64,000 nucleotides of DNA from Pyropia haitanensis. Lineage: Eukaryota; Rhodophyta; Bangiophyceae; Bangiales; Bangiaceae. The translations under genes and the position numbers were made by a program. Shown piece after piece: positions 1 to 10,667 of this stretch. The stretch covers positions 4,677,874 through 4,741,873 of the forward strand of contig SDUX01000002.1 in NCBI GenBank assembly GCA_008729055.1, given 5' to 3'. The first letter of the stretch is position 1; each line of letters opens with the position of its first letter. The notes beneath the pieces were generated by a model that did not search any database, was not told the origin of the DNA, and was given only the letters and a program-made list of their open reading frames with translations.

Positions 1-262
1 CGCCGCCGCTGGCCGTCTGCGCCCGCCGCGCCGCCGTTGCGAGCGTGCCGCTGCCGCTGCCGCGCTCCGCTCCACCCGCCCCCGCCCCCCGTCTCTGTTT
101 CCCCCGCGCACGCCCCGCCCCGCTCGGGCGTGCACCCTAGGCCCCGCTCTTCCCTCTCCCTGCTGCTGCGGTTTTCTTTTTTTCCGCTCCGACCGCCGCC
201 GTCGTCCCGGTGGCCCTCTTCCTTTTTTTTTTTTTGTAAGCGGGCGACCCGTCTGCCGCACC

Positions 263-317
<55 letters not shown>

Positions 318-533
318 CGCTCTTTCCCTGTCTCGACGCCCGCGTGGGGCGCTCGCCGCGGCGCCCGCCGCGGCCGCCCCCCGGATTCCCGCGGCGCGGC
401 TGCGGCGCGGGTGGCGGCCGCGGCGCCGCCCCCCCCCACGGCCGGTGCGATTGCTGGCGGGCGGGCCTGCCACGGCCCTCGCTGCTGCCGCCGCGTCGCC
501 GGCTCCGCGTCGGCGGGCGAGGTGGAGGGGGGT

Positions 534-578
<45 letters not shown>

Positions 579-641
579 CCGCCCGCCGCGGCGGCGGGTG
601 TGCCGACGCCGACGCCGGCTGTCACGACGACCATCTTCCCC
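1..641. other. 5' flank of kinase gene, low-complexity
   Basis: No separate gene is supported here. The stretch is CCG/GCC-rich, with a trinucleotide run at about 262-315, a T run near 224-235 and a second GCC run at about 535-570. The frame of the downstream kinase stays open back to 411, but that upstream part begins at GTG and encodes only Ala/Pro/Gly runs. I therefore treat it as leader sequence. Confidence 0.5.
262..315. repeat. (GCC)n trinucleotide microsatellite
   Basis: Near-perfect GCC/CCG triplet run upstream of the kinase gene. It would read as poly-Arg, poly-Ala or poly-Pro depending on frame and has no recognised function. Confidence 0.8.
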
Positions 642-2744
642 ATGGTGCGGACGCTCGCCGCGATGGCCGACGGCGCGGAGGGGGAGGGCCGCCCCCGCGG
701 CGGCGGCCTGTTTGGTGCCGCCGCCGCCGACGCCGCCGACCCGCCGCTGCCGCCGGCGGTGACGCCCGCGGCGGGCCCGTCGTCACCGCGGCGGTCGTCG
801 CGGCGGCGCGCGGCGCGCGCGGCCGTCGCGGCGGTGCGGGCGGGTGGCGGGGGTGCCGCGGGCGTCGGGGGCGGCTCGTCGCCCGGCTCGTCGGTGACGG
901 TGGCGAGCCCGCCGCCGCCGCCGCCGCCCCCCCCGCCCCCCCCCGTCTCCATCACGTGCCTGCCGCCCGCCTTCCCCGCCGCCGCCGCCGCCGGGGGCGG
1001 CCGCAAGTACTCGCGGGTGGCCCCCTACCGGCTGTCGCACACGCTCGGTGAGGGCACGTTTGGCAAGGTCAAGCTCGCCGTCCACGAGCGCACCGGCGCG
1101 GCGTACGCGGTCAAGATCCTGGAGAAGGAGGCGGTGGTCGCCAACGGGTGGACGCCCAAGATCCGCCGCGAGATCACCATCATGCGCGCGCTGCGGCACC
1201 CCAACATTGTGGCACTCAAGGAGGTGCTCTCGTCGGCCCGGAAAGTGTACATGGTGATGGAGCTGGTCCGCGGGGGGGAGCTGTACTGGGCACTCCAGCG
1301 GGAGGAGCTGGCCGAGGCGACCGCCCGCCGCTACTTTCAGCAGCTCGTCGACGCGGTCGACTACTGCCACCGGCGCGGGGTGTACCACCGGGACCTCAAG
1401 CCGGAGAACCTGCTGCTCGGCGAGGACGGGACGCTCAAGATTACCGACTTTGGCCTGTCGGCCATCAAGATGCAGGCGACGGGCGCGCAGGCCATCCTCC
1501 GCACCAGCTGCGGCTCCCCGCACTACGTGTCGCCCGAGGTGCGGTGGGCGACGGGCTACTCGGGCGCCGCCGTCGACGCGTGGTCGTGCGGCGTCATCCT
1601 GTACCTGCTGCTGACGGGCTGGCTTCCGTTCCACCACGACGAGCCTGCCGCGCTGCAGGCCCAGATCGACGCGTGCGTCGTCGACATCCCCGCGTGCGTG
1701 CCGCCGCCCGCGGCCGACCTGCTGTCGCGGCTGCTGGTGCGGGACCCGGCGCGGCGGCTGAGCCTCCGCGGCGTCAAGCGGCACCCGTGGTTCACCGTCG
1801 ACTACACGCCCGCCGTCGAGACGGACGAGGAGGCGGAGGAGGCGGAGGAGGCGGCCGCCGCGGCGGCCGCCGCCGCCGCCGCAGAGGCCGCCGCCGCGTC
1901 GGCGGCGGCCGCCAGCGCCGCCGCCGCGGCAGCCGCCGCCGCCGCCGCCGCGTCGGCGCGGCGGCCGGCGGTGGCGCTCGCGCCGCCGGCGCTCCCGCCC
2001 GCCGCCAGGCGGGCGGGCGAGGGGCCGGTGGCGGCCGCCGCGGCGCTTCCCCCCACCCCACCTTCGGCCACCAACGGCAGCGGCCGTGGCGGTGGTGGCG
2101 GTGGCAACGGCGACAGCGGCGGCAGCGGCGGCAGCGGCGACGGCGGCAGCGGGGGTGCGGGCGGCCGGCGGCGGCGGCCGGGGACGGGCGTGCCGCGGCT
2201 CCTCTCATCCGACGGCTCCGCGTCGTGCGTCACGGCCGCGTCGTCGTCGTCGGCGGTCACCGAGGGCGGCGCCCCCCCGGCGGTGCCCCGCGCCCGCCGC
2301 GCGTCGGCCGCCGCGACCGTCGATGGGAGCGGCGGCGGGGGGCGGCGGCGAGGTGGCGGCGGCGGCGGCGGCCGCCGCGCCGACGGCTCCCCGTCGCGGT
2401 CGCCGCCGCCGTCGGGGTACAAAAAGCCACGGCGGGCCACGACGCTGTACGGGCTGCGGCGGTTTGGCGCCGCGGGCGGCGGCGGCGGCGGCGGCAGCAT
2501 TGGCGGCGGCCTCGGCGGCCTCCGCCCTGGCGCCTACACCGAGGACGGGGACTCGACGGCGTCGGGCGACGCGGGCGGCAGCGTGAGCGCTGGCGGCGGC
2601 TTTGCGTTTGTCCGCCGCCTGTCGGCGCGCTCGTGCGACCCGTCGGACGAGGAGGAGGCGTACGGGCGGGGGCGGCGGTCGCTCGGCGTGACGCGCAGCT
2701 TCAAGAGCCTGACCCGGTTCTTGCGCCACGCGCCGGCCGCGTGA
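642..2744 (+). CDS. CAMK/AMPK-like Ser/Thr protein kinase
   Basis: Intron-free 700-residue protein kinase that should phosphorylate Ser/Thr on unknown substrates. I chose ATG 642 (G at +4) because the open frame further upstream starts only at GTG and is low complexity. The kinase domain spans about residues 129-384. It has the glycine loop GEGTFG (136-141), the ATP-binding lysine in AVKIL (K158), the helix-C glutamate in RREI (E177), HRDLKPEN with catalytic D251, DFG (D269), the activation-loop threonine in RTSCGSPHY (T288), SPE in place of APE, and WSCGVILYLLLTG. All catalytic residues are present. The activation loop resembles the AMPK/SnRK, BRSK and Gin4-type kinases, whose equivalent Thr is phosphorylated by upstream kinases. 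No NAF, UBA or KA1 domain is visible. Residues 385-700 are Ala/Gly/Ser-rich with Arg patches and a closing SFKSLTRFLRH segment. The subfamily is uncertain; the kinase identity is firm. Confidence 0.9.
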   Translation: MVRTLAAMADGAEGEGRPRGGGLFGAAAADAADPPLPPAVTPAAGPSSPRRSSRRRAARAAVAAVRAGGGGAAGVGGGSSPGSSVTVASPPPPPPPPPPPPVSITCLPPAFPAAAAAGGGRKYSRVAPYRLSHTLGEGTFGKVKLAVHERTGAAYAVKILEKEAVVANGWTPKIRREITIMRALRHPNIVALKEVLSSARKVYMVMELVRGGELYWALQREELAEATARRYFQQLVDAVDYCHRRGVYHRDLKPENLLLGEDGTLKITDFGLSAIKMQATGAQAILRTSCGSPHYVSPEVRWATGYSGAAVDAWSCGVILYLLLTGWLPFHHDEPAALQAQIDACVVDIPACVPPPAADLLSRLLVRDPARRLSLRGVKRHPWFTVDYTPAVETDEEAEEAEEAAAAAAAAAAAEAAAASAAAASAAAAAAAAAAAASARRPAVALAPPALPPAARRAGEGPVAAAAALPPTPPSATNGSGRGGGGGGNGDSGGSGGSGDGGSGGAGGRRRRPGTGVPRLLSSDGSASCVTAASSSSAVTEGGAPPAVPRARRASAAATVDGSGGGGRRRGGGGGGGRRADGSPSRSPPPSGYKKPRRATTLYGLRRFGAAGGGGGGGSIGGGLGGLRPGAYTEDGDSTASGDAGGSVSAGGGFAFVRRLSARSCDPSDEEEAYGRGRRSLGVTRSFKSLTRFLRHAPAA

Positions 2745-5700
2745 GTGGCGGCGGCGCCGCCACCGCCGCCGCCCGCCCCCCTCCCGCGGCGCTGAGGTGG
2801 CGGGGGGGGGGGCGGTGGCGGCACCCGCACCCACGCTGCCCGCCTGGCGCACGCACATCGCAAGCACACCCGTATAGCATAGTGGGCCGTGCGCAGGGGG
2901 GGCCCCCGCGCATGCCGCTCTGTCCTGCTCCTCCCTCTTTTTTTTTTTTTCCCTCTATGTCTGCTTTCGCTGCGTTCCCCCCTTGGCCCTCTGCCTCGCC
3001 CCCCCGCGCGCGTGTTTTTCGGGAGTGGCCTTGCCTGTGTTGTTTTGCATTGCCATTGCATTGCCATTGCCATTTGGGGGGGGGTGGGGGGGGGGGGGAG
3101 GGTGGTCGGAGTAGAGGCCGCCACGGCCAGACGGCCACGTCCGGTATAGGGCGGCGACGACGCTTGGGGGCGGCGCGCGCCCCGCCACACGCACACACAA
3201 CCGGAACCCATCTTGACACGACCGTGGCAACGGGCAAGGGAACACGGGGGTGGGGTTGGGAGGAAGGGGGAAAAGGGGATGGCGGGGCACGGGGCCTGTC
3301 CTGTGTCTTGTTTGTGAGGTTTCAGGCGTTTTGCCTCGCGCCCCACCTACCTTCCCAGCTTGAAGCCCGTCGGCGTCTCTGTCGGCCGCCTCCTTGTCTC
3401 TCTCCTCTTTCTCTCTCTGCTCTCTGCCTTGTTGCTCCTCTCTGGCTGCCTACCTCCGCGGTGGCACGCTGTTTCCCCTCATTAGGGAGCGTGAACACTC
3501 TCACGCCATAGGGCCGGCCAGGCGGTCGTTGGTGACCCTGACGGGCCCATCGTCAAGCCAGGACCTGGCCTTACTAAACTGTACCAACTGACACACCCGC
3601 GTCTGGCAGGCAGGAGCAAAGGGAGGAATCGACCTGGTGACGACCACGCCCACGAGAAACACTCCCCAGCCAGGTCTGCAGGGGAGACACGCCGCGGTGG
3701 GTCGTGGTGGCTGCCAGCGGAAGGAAACTGCCGGCCGCCGCGGTCCGGCCGCGCGACGCAGCGCGCGGGGCCGAGGACGACCGACACGCTGCGGGCGTGT
3801 GCGTATGCGCGGCCGGCACCGCCCTCGCCGGCTGCCCGTCGTCACCCGCGCGGGCCTCAACGTCTGAGGAACACGGCGGTGAAAAGGTGACCGCGGTCGC
3901 GCCGTCGGCGGAGAGGGTGGAGCGGCAGCGACGGCAGCGGTGGATAGGCAGAGTGGGGCGAGACATGCGCACTGTATGCGGGGCGGCCCTCGGTAGCGCC
4001 ATTCAAATTTCAAATCTCCCGCAGTCAACTCGGCTAACGACGGGCTGACTCAGTGGATGTCGACTGGTAATTGTATTCGATTGGAGCCCTGTTCAATGAT
4101 CGACTCATTCGGTCGATCTGAGCTCTATTCCAATTTGTAGAGCACCGGCACGCATCCGCTCAGACAGAGCCTGTTCGAGCGCTCACAATCCATACTGAAT
4201 GGTTGAAGCGGTCGCAGTGTGCCCACCGTCCGTGGTCGAGTCTCGGCTCACTCGTCCACCTCCCGCCGCGCCACGCCCGCCTCCCGGCCGGGGCCCCACC
4301 GCCCCGACGCCCCGCCCGCAGCATACCCCGTGTGCCGGTGCGGCTGCGCCCAAACGCGACGCGCAGGCGGCTGTGGTAGCGGCTACGCCCGTGTCTACCT
4401 CCCAGCGGGCACGACCACGCTGGCGGTCGGTACCTACCGCGTGCGCCCGGAAGAGCGCGGGCCGGGTCGCCGGCGTGACGCGGCGCGGCAGCGCAACGAG
4501 CGCGGGGCGGCGCACCGGCGGTGGCGGCGGGTGCTCCGCGCCGCCCGTCCTGACCGAGCGTCACGGGCGGCGGACAACAGTCGACCTCTCCCCCGCCCCG
4601 CGCCCCCGCCGGCTCGGCAGTCGCCACGTCCGAGGCGGCCATCCACCAAGTGCGCAGGCCCAGGGCGCTGCTCCCCACTGAGCGCGCCTTTCCCCTATTT
4701 CCCACACCAGTCTTCGTCCTGCGGCTGCATCCCCCGTTCAGCCATCGCCGCACCACACCGAACGCTCGCGGCGGTCGCGGCACGGCGTTTGCGTCACGCT
4801 CGCCTCGGCAGCACAGACCGTCAGCTGCCCTCCGCGGTGGACGCCCCACGATGCACACCCAAGAGGTGCGGAGAGCGGGCGTGCCTGCCCGCCTCCCCCC
4901 CGCGCGCGCTCGCAGATAGTGCGACCGCCGCCAAAGGCGGCTACCGACCGGCGGCCAACGAGCGCACTAGCGACCATTGTGTAACAAGGACGGTGTGGGT
5001 GTGACTTTCAGACGGCGTCCCAGCACCAGTTGCTCGCCAGGAAACTAGGCGGGACACGACAGCGTCCCAGTTACGCGCCGTCCTCCTCCCCCCTCCCATC
5101 AGCACGCCCGCGGACACAGTGGAAAGCGTCGGCGGTCTGGGTGATATGAGCAAAGTCAAACTGGTGGGTCTGCCACCCTCCGCGGCGAGTGCGGCGGTCT
5201 CGGTCACGCATGTCGCCACTGGGGCGGCCGCCGAGGCCGCCGCGCCGGCCATCGCGACGCCGGCGGTCACCCGTGCGTCGCTGCGGACGGGGGGGAGGGT
5301 GGGCGGCGCCGTGTCCTCGTCGGCGTGCCGCTGTTGGGTGCACGCCGTGTGACTGCCCGCTGTCTGCGCCGCTGCTATCGCGGACACGGAGGCGGCCAGT
5401 GGCGTTGGCGGTGGCGTCGGCGGCTGCAGCGGCGACGGCTGTGGTAGTATGGGCGGCGGCGGCGGCGCCGTTACCGCCGACCGGGCGACGGCGGTGGCAG
5501 CGTTCTTGGCGCTCGCCACCGCGCTCGTCGGCGGCCCCGGCGTGGCGGTGGGTCGCCGCGAGCTGGCCGTTCCGCTGGTAGGGGCCGCCCTGCCCGCAAT
5601 GGAGGCGAAGGCGGTTGGCGTGGCGATTGCCACGGCGGTGGGAGGGGTGCGGCTAGCGGTGGCGTACGCGGGCGGCGCCTCGGCCAACAGCGGCGCCGTG

Positions 5701-6148
5701 GTGGCGTCGGTGCACGTTGAGGCCCTGGCACAGCTAGCGTGGGACGCTGCCGCCGCGGTCGGGCCGCCGCCGGCGGGCGGTGCCGCGCCGGCCGCGGCCA
5801 GCGGCGCGACGCCGCCACTTCCCATCGCCGCCCTGAGCAGCGGCCACCGTTGCGGGCGTCTGCGGGGTCGCCGTCGCGCGGTTGTAGGCGGCAGCGGCGG
5901 CGGGCGTGGCCGCCGCCATGGCGGGAGTCTACGCCGCGGACGCCACGGCGGTGGAGGCGGTTGCCGCGGACCGCGGAGACTGGGCGGTCGACGACGTGGT
6001 GGCGCCGCCCGCGTGGCCGACTGAGGCGCACTTCGCGACAGTGGGGGCGGCGGCGGCGCACGTGCCGCTGCCGGGACCGGCGGGCGCGCCTTGCTGATGC
6101 CACCGGCCGATGCTGGCTGCCGGTGCTGCTGCGGCTGCTGATTGCCAT

Positions 6149-6181
<33 letters not shown>

Positions 6182-6743
6182 GCAGGAGCGCCTGCAGGAG
6201 GATGGGGGGGGATGAGCGGGGGAGGCGAGTAGCGCCCCGCCACGGCGACGCTGCCGCCATCTCGTGGCGGGGCCGGCGGGCAGCGTCAGCAGCATCACCT
6301 CATCCACGACGGCCCGCTCTGCGGCGACAGCAGTGCGGTGGTGAGGGGGGGAAGGGGGGGGGGGGGGAGAGGGGGTCAGCCGTCGTTGACGGGCGCGGAC
6401 ACGATGTGGTGATGGTAGTGGGGGGTGGGGAGCGCCGCGAGCGTCCGTGTCCCTGGCGTGGCTGTCTTTGTTCCATCGTCCCTATTCTTTTCTCTTCTTT
6501 ACTTTCCTCACCGCTCGCGGCTTACGGCACCATCGACGGCTCGAGCAACGAGACTGTCTTCAGGCGGTGGGCCGATCCCACCGCTGCGGCTTGAGTGGCG
6601 GTGGCTGTCGTATGCAGCAGCCGCGACTAGGGGGTCTCTCCCTTTGGCGCAAGCCGCCTGCACGAGAGGTTGTCCCCGCACTCGGTGTGCCCCGGGCGGC
6701 GTTTCCGCTTGGCCCTGCTCTTTTCTTGAAGGCGCAAGCAGCG
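2745..6743. other. Intergenic region with one coding-like stretch
   Basis: About 4 kb without a recognised gene. It begins with the kinase 3' flank, which has T and G runs and a small CATTGC repeat near 3045-3070. Both strands are open at 5.1-6.1 kb, described separately. A CTG/GCT run lies at about 6153-6181. No tRNA, rRNA or known domain is visible. Confidence 0.5.
5119..6097 (+). pseudogene. Val/Ala-rich coding-like stretch, interrupted
   Basis: Unrecognised. From 5119 one frame reads on to about 5840 with a single in-frame TGA at 5350-5352. It gives a hydrophobic Val/Ala protein, for example LVGAALPAMEAKAVGVAIAT around 5575-5635. The coding-like character then moves by +1 to a frame that ends with GDWAVDDVVAPPAWPTEAHF and stops at 6095-6097; this part has a further in-frame TAG near 5886. 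The opposite strand is also open here for 439 codons from ATG 6260 and reads as Ala/Thr/Pro/Ser-rich. The two strands share wobble positions, so composition cannot decide between them. I infer a decayed or multi-exon gene with low confidence. Confidence 0.25.
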
Positions 6744-7519
6744 CAGTGGTGTCAAACCCGCGAACGCCGGGACAACGTGCAGCGGCGTGCATAGCCGCTG
6801 ACGGGGCTTGTGAGAGGGGGGGGGGACCGACCCGGAGTGCACGCCGCGTGCGTCCATGGCACGAAAATTTGCACTCTGTGCACAGAATGTTGCACTCAGT
6901 GCGCGCCAGAGCGCACGCCTTAGCACACAGCTGTGCACGGCCGTCTCGAGCTGCCAGATTATTTACTACGGCCCAGTTCAACAAGTGTGGGTGGCCTGTG
7001 TACTGCGCTGGACCATGAGGCAAGGTCATTGGCGCTATCCTCGAAACCGTCACCGTCCGGCGGAATGAGGATGGATTTCTGAGAGTGAGGGCGTGCTTTG
7101 GGGCAGCCCAACTACTGCCGATTGGGTTGTTTCGGGAATAGATCTGGGCCCGGCGTGCATCGGAGTGCACTGCTCCTTGCAAAGGCGTGCGCTCCACTGC
7201 GCGTGGCCTGTGCCATCGCATGGCACGCAATGCACAAAAACGTGCATCGTGTTGACATCGTAGCGACTGAGGACGACGAGCATGGGTTCCGGTGACATAC
7301 TGCAGGACGTAGACATGCTCCAGTGCTCCCGTACGGCGGTGGGGAAAAAAAAGAGTTCCGGAATTCATGCCACAAAAGTGTACGGCGCCGTGCGTCGGCG
7401 TACCATATTATCGAGGTCTGAGACCCATTGGAGTGAGGTTTTCACGCCGTTGCACGGCCGATTGCACGCCCTGAGGGCGAAATTTTGATCCGCGGACGTT
7501 CGCGGGTTTGACACCACTG
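6744..7519. mobile_element. hAT-like non-autonomous DNA transposon
   Basis: A 776-bp element bounded by perfect 23-bp terminal inverted repeats (6744-6766 and 7497-7519) that begin CAGTGGTGTCAAACCCGCG. The identity runs outward three more bases, to 26/26. CAGnGGTGTCAAA-type ends are typical of hAT superfamily transposons. Inside, many copies of GTGCA/TGCAC cluster near both ends (about 6775-6900 and 7150-7250, 7450-7470), like the subterminal repeats bound by hAT transposases. No transposase domain is encoded, and an 8-bp target duplication is not evident next to the repeats, so the copy is probably old or its insertion flanks have diverged. Superfamily assignment is inference from the terminal sequence. 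Confidence 0.65.
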
Positions 7520-7878
7520 CGCAGAGGCTGGGGTACAGCACTGCAGATTTGAGTGTACTGTGGACACGTATGACAATCTCCGACCCACACTCTCGAGATC
7601 GTGATGCGCGAGACGCCGGCCGTTGTTCGCCTGATCCATCTGGCTGGTCGGGGAGCGCGAACGCAAGTAGATATGCAAGAGGACGGCAGACTCTCCGCAG
7701 AGACGTGCCACCCCGTATCTTCCCCCTTGGCTGCGCGGCGGCGGGTTGCCCAGACCAAGTAGCAGGCCCGTCGTGCACTCAGGCCCATCGTGCACTCCCG
7801 GAACACTCCTGTGGTGGGTCATCCCCCCTCCCCCCTCTCTCTCCTCTGCCCCCCTCCCTCCCCCTCCTAGTCCCCCCC
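7520..7878. other. 5' flank of RNase H-like gene
   Basis: No gene. It contains two GTGCACTC direct motifs near 7775-7797 and then a strongly pyrimidine-rich leader (about 7815-7878, CCCCTCC/CTCT blocks) that runs straight into the ATG at 7879. Confidence 0.5.
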
Positions 7879-8862
7879 ATGGCAGAGTACCACCTCCATT
7901 TCGATGGCTCGTGCCAGCCAAACCCCGGGCGTGGCGCCTGGGGCGCCGCCCTGTACTATGCCGCCCCGGGCGGCGGGGGCGCCTCCCCCCCCGCCCCCCC
8001 CACCGAGGTGTGGGCGGCGGCCGGCACGCTCGGCACGGCCGCGACGAGCAACACGGCCGAGTACGGGGCGGCGATCGCGGGCCTGCGCGGGGTGATCGCC
8101 CACCTGGCCGCCACGGGGGTGGACCCCCAGACGGCGCGCGTGCGGGTGCGGGGGGACTCGGCGGTGGTGGTGGGCGCGCTCGCCCGCACCGCCGCGGTGC
8201 GGGCCCCGCGGCTGGGCCTATACGCGGCGGTGGCCGGTGGGCTCCTCGCCCACCTGCCGGCGGCGGTGGTAGAGGCGGTGCCACGGGCGGCCAATGGGCG
8301 GGCACACCGGCTAGCCGCGGACGTGGCGGCGGCGGCAGCGGCAACGGGGCGGAACGCCGCGCCGGGGGAGCGGGTGGCGCGGTGCCAGCCCGTGCTGGCG
8401 GCGGAGGCCTTTCTGGACGGCGGCACCACCGTGGTAGCGTCGACGGACCTGGGCGCCGACGAGCCGGGGGACGCCCACTGCCTCATTGATGCCGCCTCCC
8501 TGGCGCGCCTGCCCCGCAAGTCGGGTGGGGGGCTCTCGGCGCTGGCCGCGGCGGAGCCCCCCGCGCCAAACGACCCGACGCTCGTCCGTGCCGGCCGTGG
8601 CGTCTACCCCATTCTGGGCGTTGTTCGTATCGGCGCCTCGGTCACTATCCCGGGGGCGAGCTGGGGTGACTTGCCACCCCTGATGACCGACGTAGACCCG
8701 CTCGTTCTCCACATTGTCGACGGCCTGCCGGTGCCGCTGCACCTGGCGTCGGCCGCGCCGGGGATGGACGACATCTGCGAGGATTTAGACGTGGACTACG
8801 ACGCGCCGGAGGTGACGGTGGAGCTCACCCGCTCGTACGCCCAACACCCATTCTGGCGGTGA
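7879..8862 (+). CDS. RNase H-fold protein with unknown C-terminal domain
   Basis: Single-exon protein of 327 residues. The first roughly 155 residues are an RNase HI-like domain (RVT_3 type), which in active family members cleaves the RNA strand of RNA-DNA hybrids using two metal ions. All four acidic active-site residues are in place: D9 in FDGSCQPNPG, E61 in NTAEYGAA, D93 in RGDSAVVV and D148 in RLAADVAA. ATG 7879 (G at +4) starts directly at the domain, and the frame upstream encodes nothing like it. Residues about 170-327 are unrecognised. They contain STDLGADEPGDAHCLIDAA and a valine-rich segment, and end in an acidic stretch before HPFWR. Nothing marks it as part of a retroelement: no reverse transcriptase or integrase is adjacent. 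It is probably a cellular RNase H-like protein with a lineage-specific extension. Confidence 0.8.
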   Translation: MAEYHLHFDGSCQPNPGRGAWGAALYYAAPGGGGASPPAPPTEVWAAAGTLGTAATSNTAEYGAAIAGLRGVIAHLAATGVDPQTARVRVRGDSAVVVGALARTAAVRAPRLGLYAAVAGGLLAHLPAAVVEAVPRAANGRAHRLAADVAAAAAATGRNAAPGERVARCQPVLAAEAFLDGGTTVVASTDLGADEPGDAHCLIDAASLARLPRKSGGGLSALAAAEPPAPNDPTLVRAGRGVYPILGVVRIGASVTIPGASWGDLPPLMTDVDPLVLHIVDGLPVPLHLASAAPGMDDICEDLDVDYDAPEVTVELTRSYAQHPFWR

Positions 8863-9346
8863 TGCGAGTACCCGCAGTCCGCCACTGGTCTCTGCGGACG
8901 GGCCACCGTGGGGAGGGAGGAACGGTGGTCGCACGTCCAAGCCTTGCGCACTTGTTCATGACGTACCGCCGGCCAGGCCATTGGGCTCGGCGACGCGCAG
9001 GATGCAGCAGTCAACACCAGACATGTCAAAGAGCACGCAGACTACCTCAACAGCCAAGCGCAGTTCAAGCGGGCATTTGGTCCCGCCGCTACCGCGTGCG
9101 GCGGGAGATGGTTCCCGCGCACGTGTCACGGGCGCTGGTCGACGCCATCCGCCTCGCCGGTAGGTCTGTCCGCTTCCTGTGTGACGCGTGTGATGACGGC
9201 ACGTGGGTGCACATGCACCGCGCGCCGGCGGTGGCGCTAAACGAGGTGGTGACGGACTCGCTATTTAGGGGGGCGCTCAAGGGAGCGGGCGGGGGGGGGG
9301 GTGGGGGTGAGCACCGCCGCTGGGCGCTGTTGGGCTGCTCGACTGG
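8863..9346 (+). other. Possible upstream exons of the sulfotransferase
   Basis: Two short coding-like pieces lie here in different frames. One at about 9001-9070 follows a CAG and reads NTRHVKEHADYLNSQAQF. The other, at about 9080-9285, reads VPAHVSRALVDAIRLAGRSV and ends at a G-run. They precede the P-loop exon of the sulfotransferase on the same strand, so they may be its 5' exons. No start codon or splice chain can be fixed. Confidence 0.3.
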
Positions 9347-10667
9347 GTGTTCCCCGGCCGCGCCGTCGCGTCGACGCCCCTGTGTGAGCGGCCGGTGTTT
9401 GTGCTTGGCCCGCCCCGGTCGGGCACGACGCTGCTGCACGAGCGGCTCGCCGCGGACACGGAGCAGTTTGTCGCGCCCGACCCGTTCCAGATTGTCCACT
9501 CGAGCGCCTTCCTGACCGCCCGCCCGCTGCGGCTGCGGATGCGGGCGGGCGCCGTCAAGGCCACCCGCCCGATGGACAGTGTGGCCCCATCGTGGGACGG
9601 TGCGGCACGTGGGCCTCTCGCTGGGGGGAGGGGCGGGAGTGGGCGGGGATGGTTCTGGCAAAGAGCGATGGGTGTGGCGTCGTGCACGGCGGGCCGAACA
9701 ACCGTACCTGGCAAAGCCGTGTCGTCCGCTCTTGATGATTGCTCTTTGTGCTGACATGATGCCCCACCCGGGCCTCTGTTGGCATGTGTCTTTGACTGGT
9801 GTGGTCCTGGATGGTTGGCAATGTCGCGCGCAGCGACCATGGAGGACGGCTAGGCCATCTCGGCCGTCTCTGGCGGGGCTTGCTTCTACCCCACGCTGTA
9901 CATCCCCGCGGATTTTCGTGCGTTTGTGCCCCCTACCTCACGTTTGAGACGCCCGCCGGCGCGGTGGTCTTTCCCCGGTAGCGCGACGCCTTGTCCTTCC
10001 TCCACATTTTGCCGCCAGGTGCTGCACGCGGTGCGGCGGGATGCGCCGGCCGTGGCGGCGGGGGACCCCCCCCCGCAAGGACCGGCAGCTGCTGTTCAAG
10101 AGCCCCCCCCCCACCGCCCGCTTCCGCATCCTCCGTCAGCTCTTCCCCCGCGCCCGCTGTGTCTACATCCACCGCCACCCTGAGGTCGTCGCCCAGCAGG
10201 CGGTGCTGCTCATCCTTCGCTTTGCGCCGCTCAACGCGCTGCAGGGCTTCACCGCCGCCGACGCGGAGGCGGTCCCCCTCGACTGTTTCCGCTGCCTCCC
10301 CCGCGCCTCCCTCCGCGACCGGTCGCTGCTGGCGCCGGGGGAGCTCGTCGAGGTACCTTACGGGCGGCTCACCGCCGACCCGGCGGGCACCCTCCGCCAC
10401 ATCTGCGACACGCTCGGCCTGCACGGTGCGGCAGGCGGCGCGGAGCGCGCCCGCATCTGTGCCCTGCGCGGCCGCATCGGCGCGGCGGCGGCGGCGGCGT
10501 ACACGGCGGGCGGAAAGCTCAACCGCCACCCGCCATCGTCGGCCGAGGCGGTGGCCCGTCTCCACGCAACCGTCCCGGAAGTATACGAGGCGGGCGGCTA
10601 CCGGCCGTCCTGCGGGGTGGCGGCGGCAGCCGCCGCGTCAGACGGGGGCGGCGGTAGTGACGCCTGA
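9347..10667 (+). CDS. Sulfotransferase (PAPS-dependent), interrupted frame
   Basis: Transfers sulfate from PAPS to an unknown acceptor; in red algae plausible acceptors are cell-wall galactans. The PAPS 5'-phosphosulfate loop is VFVLGPPRSGTTLLHERLA (about 9400-9455), and the 3'-phosphate loop region reads RQLLFKSPPPTARFRILRQL, then RARCVYIHRHP (about 10085-10180). A downstream acidic/hydrophobic part contains LVEVPYGRLTADPAGTLR, typical of the Sulfotransferase_3 family. The first exon frame ends near 9599 at a GT, and a middle piece, ACFYPTLYIPADFRAFV, lies near 9880-9930. The last part is open from about 10041 to the TGA at 10665-10667, but VLHAVRRDAP just before it sits in another frame, across a C8 run at about 10070-10078. 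I read this as one or more introns plus a homopolymer indel. The N-terminus is unresolved and exact exon ends are not fixed. Confidence 0.7.

Noticed and set aside
411..641. Longer N-terminus for the kinase
   Set aside because: The upstream extension begins at GTG and is Ala/Pro low-complexity. ATG 642 is the first in-frame ATG with a good context.
1148..3511. 787-codon plus-strand frame overlapping the kinase gene
   Set aside because: It overlaps the kinase coding sequence out of frame and is Arg/Gly/Ala shadow sequence without domains.
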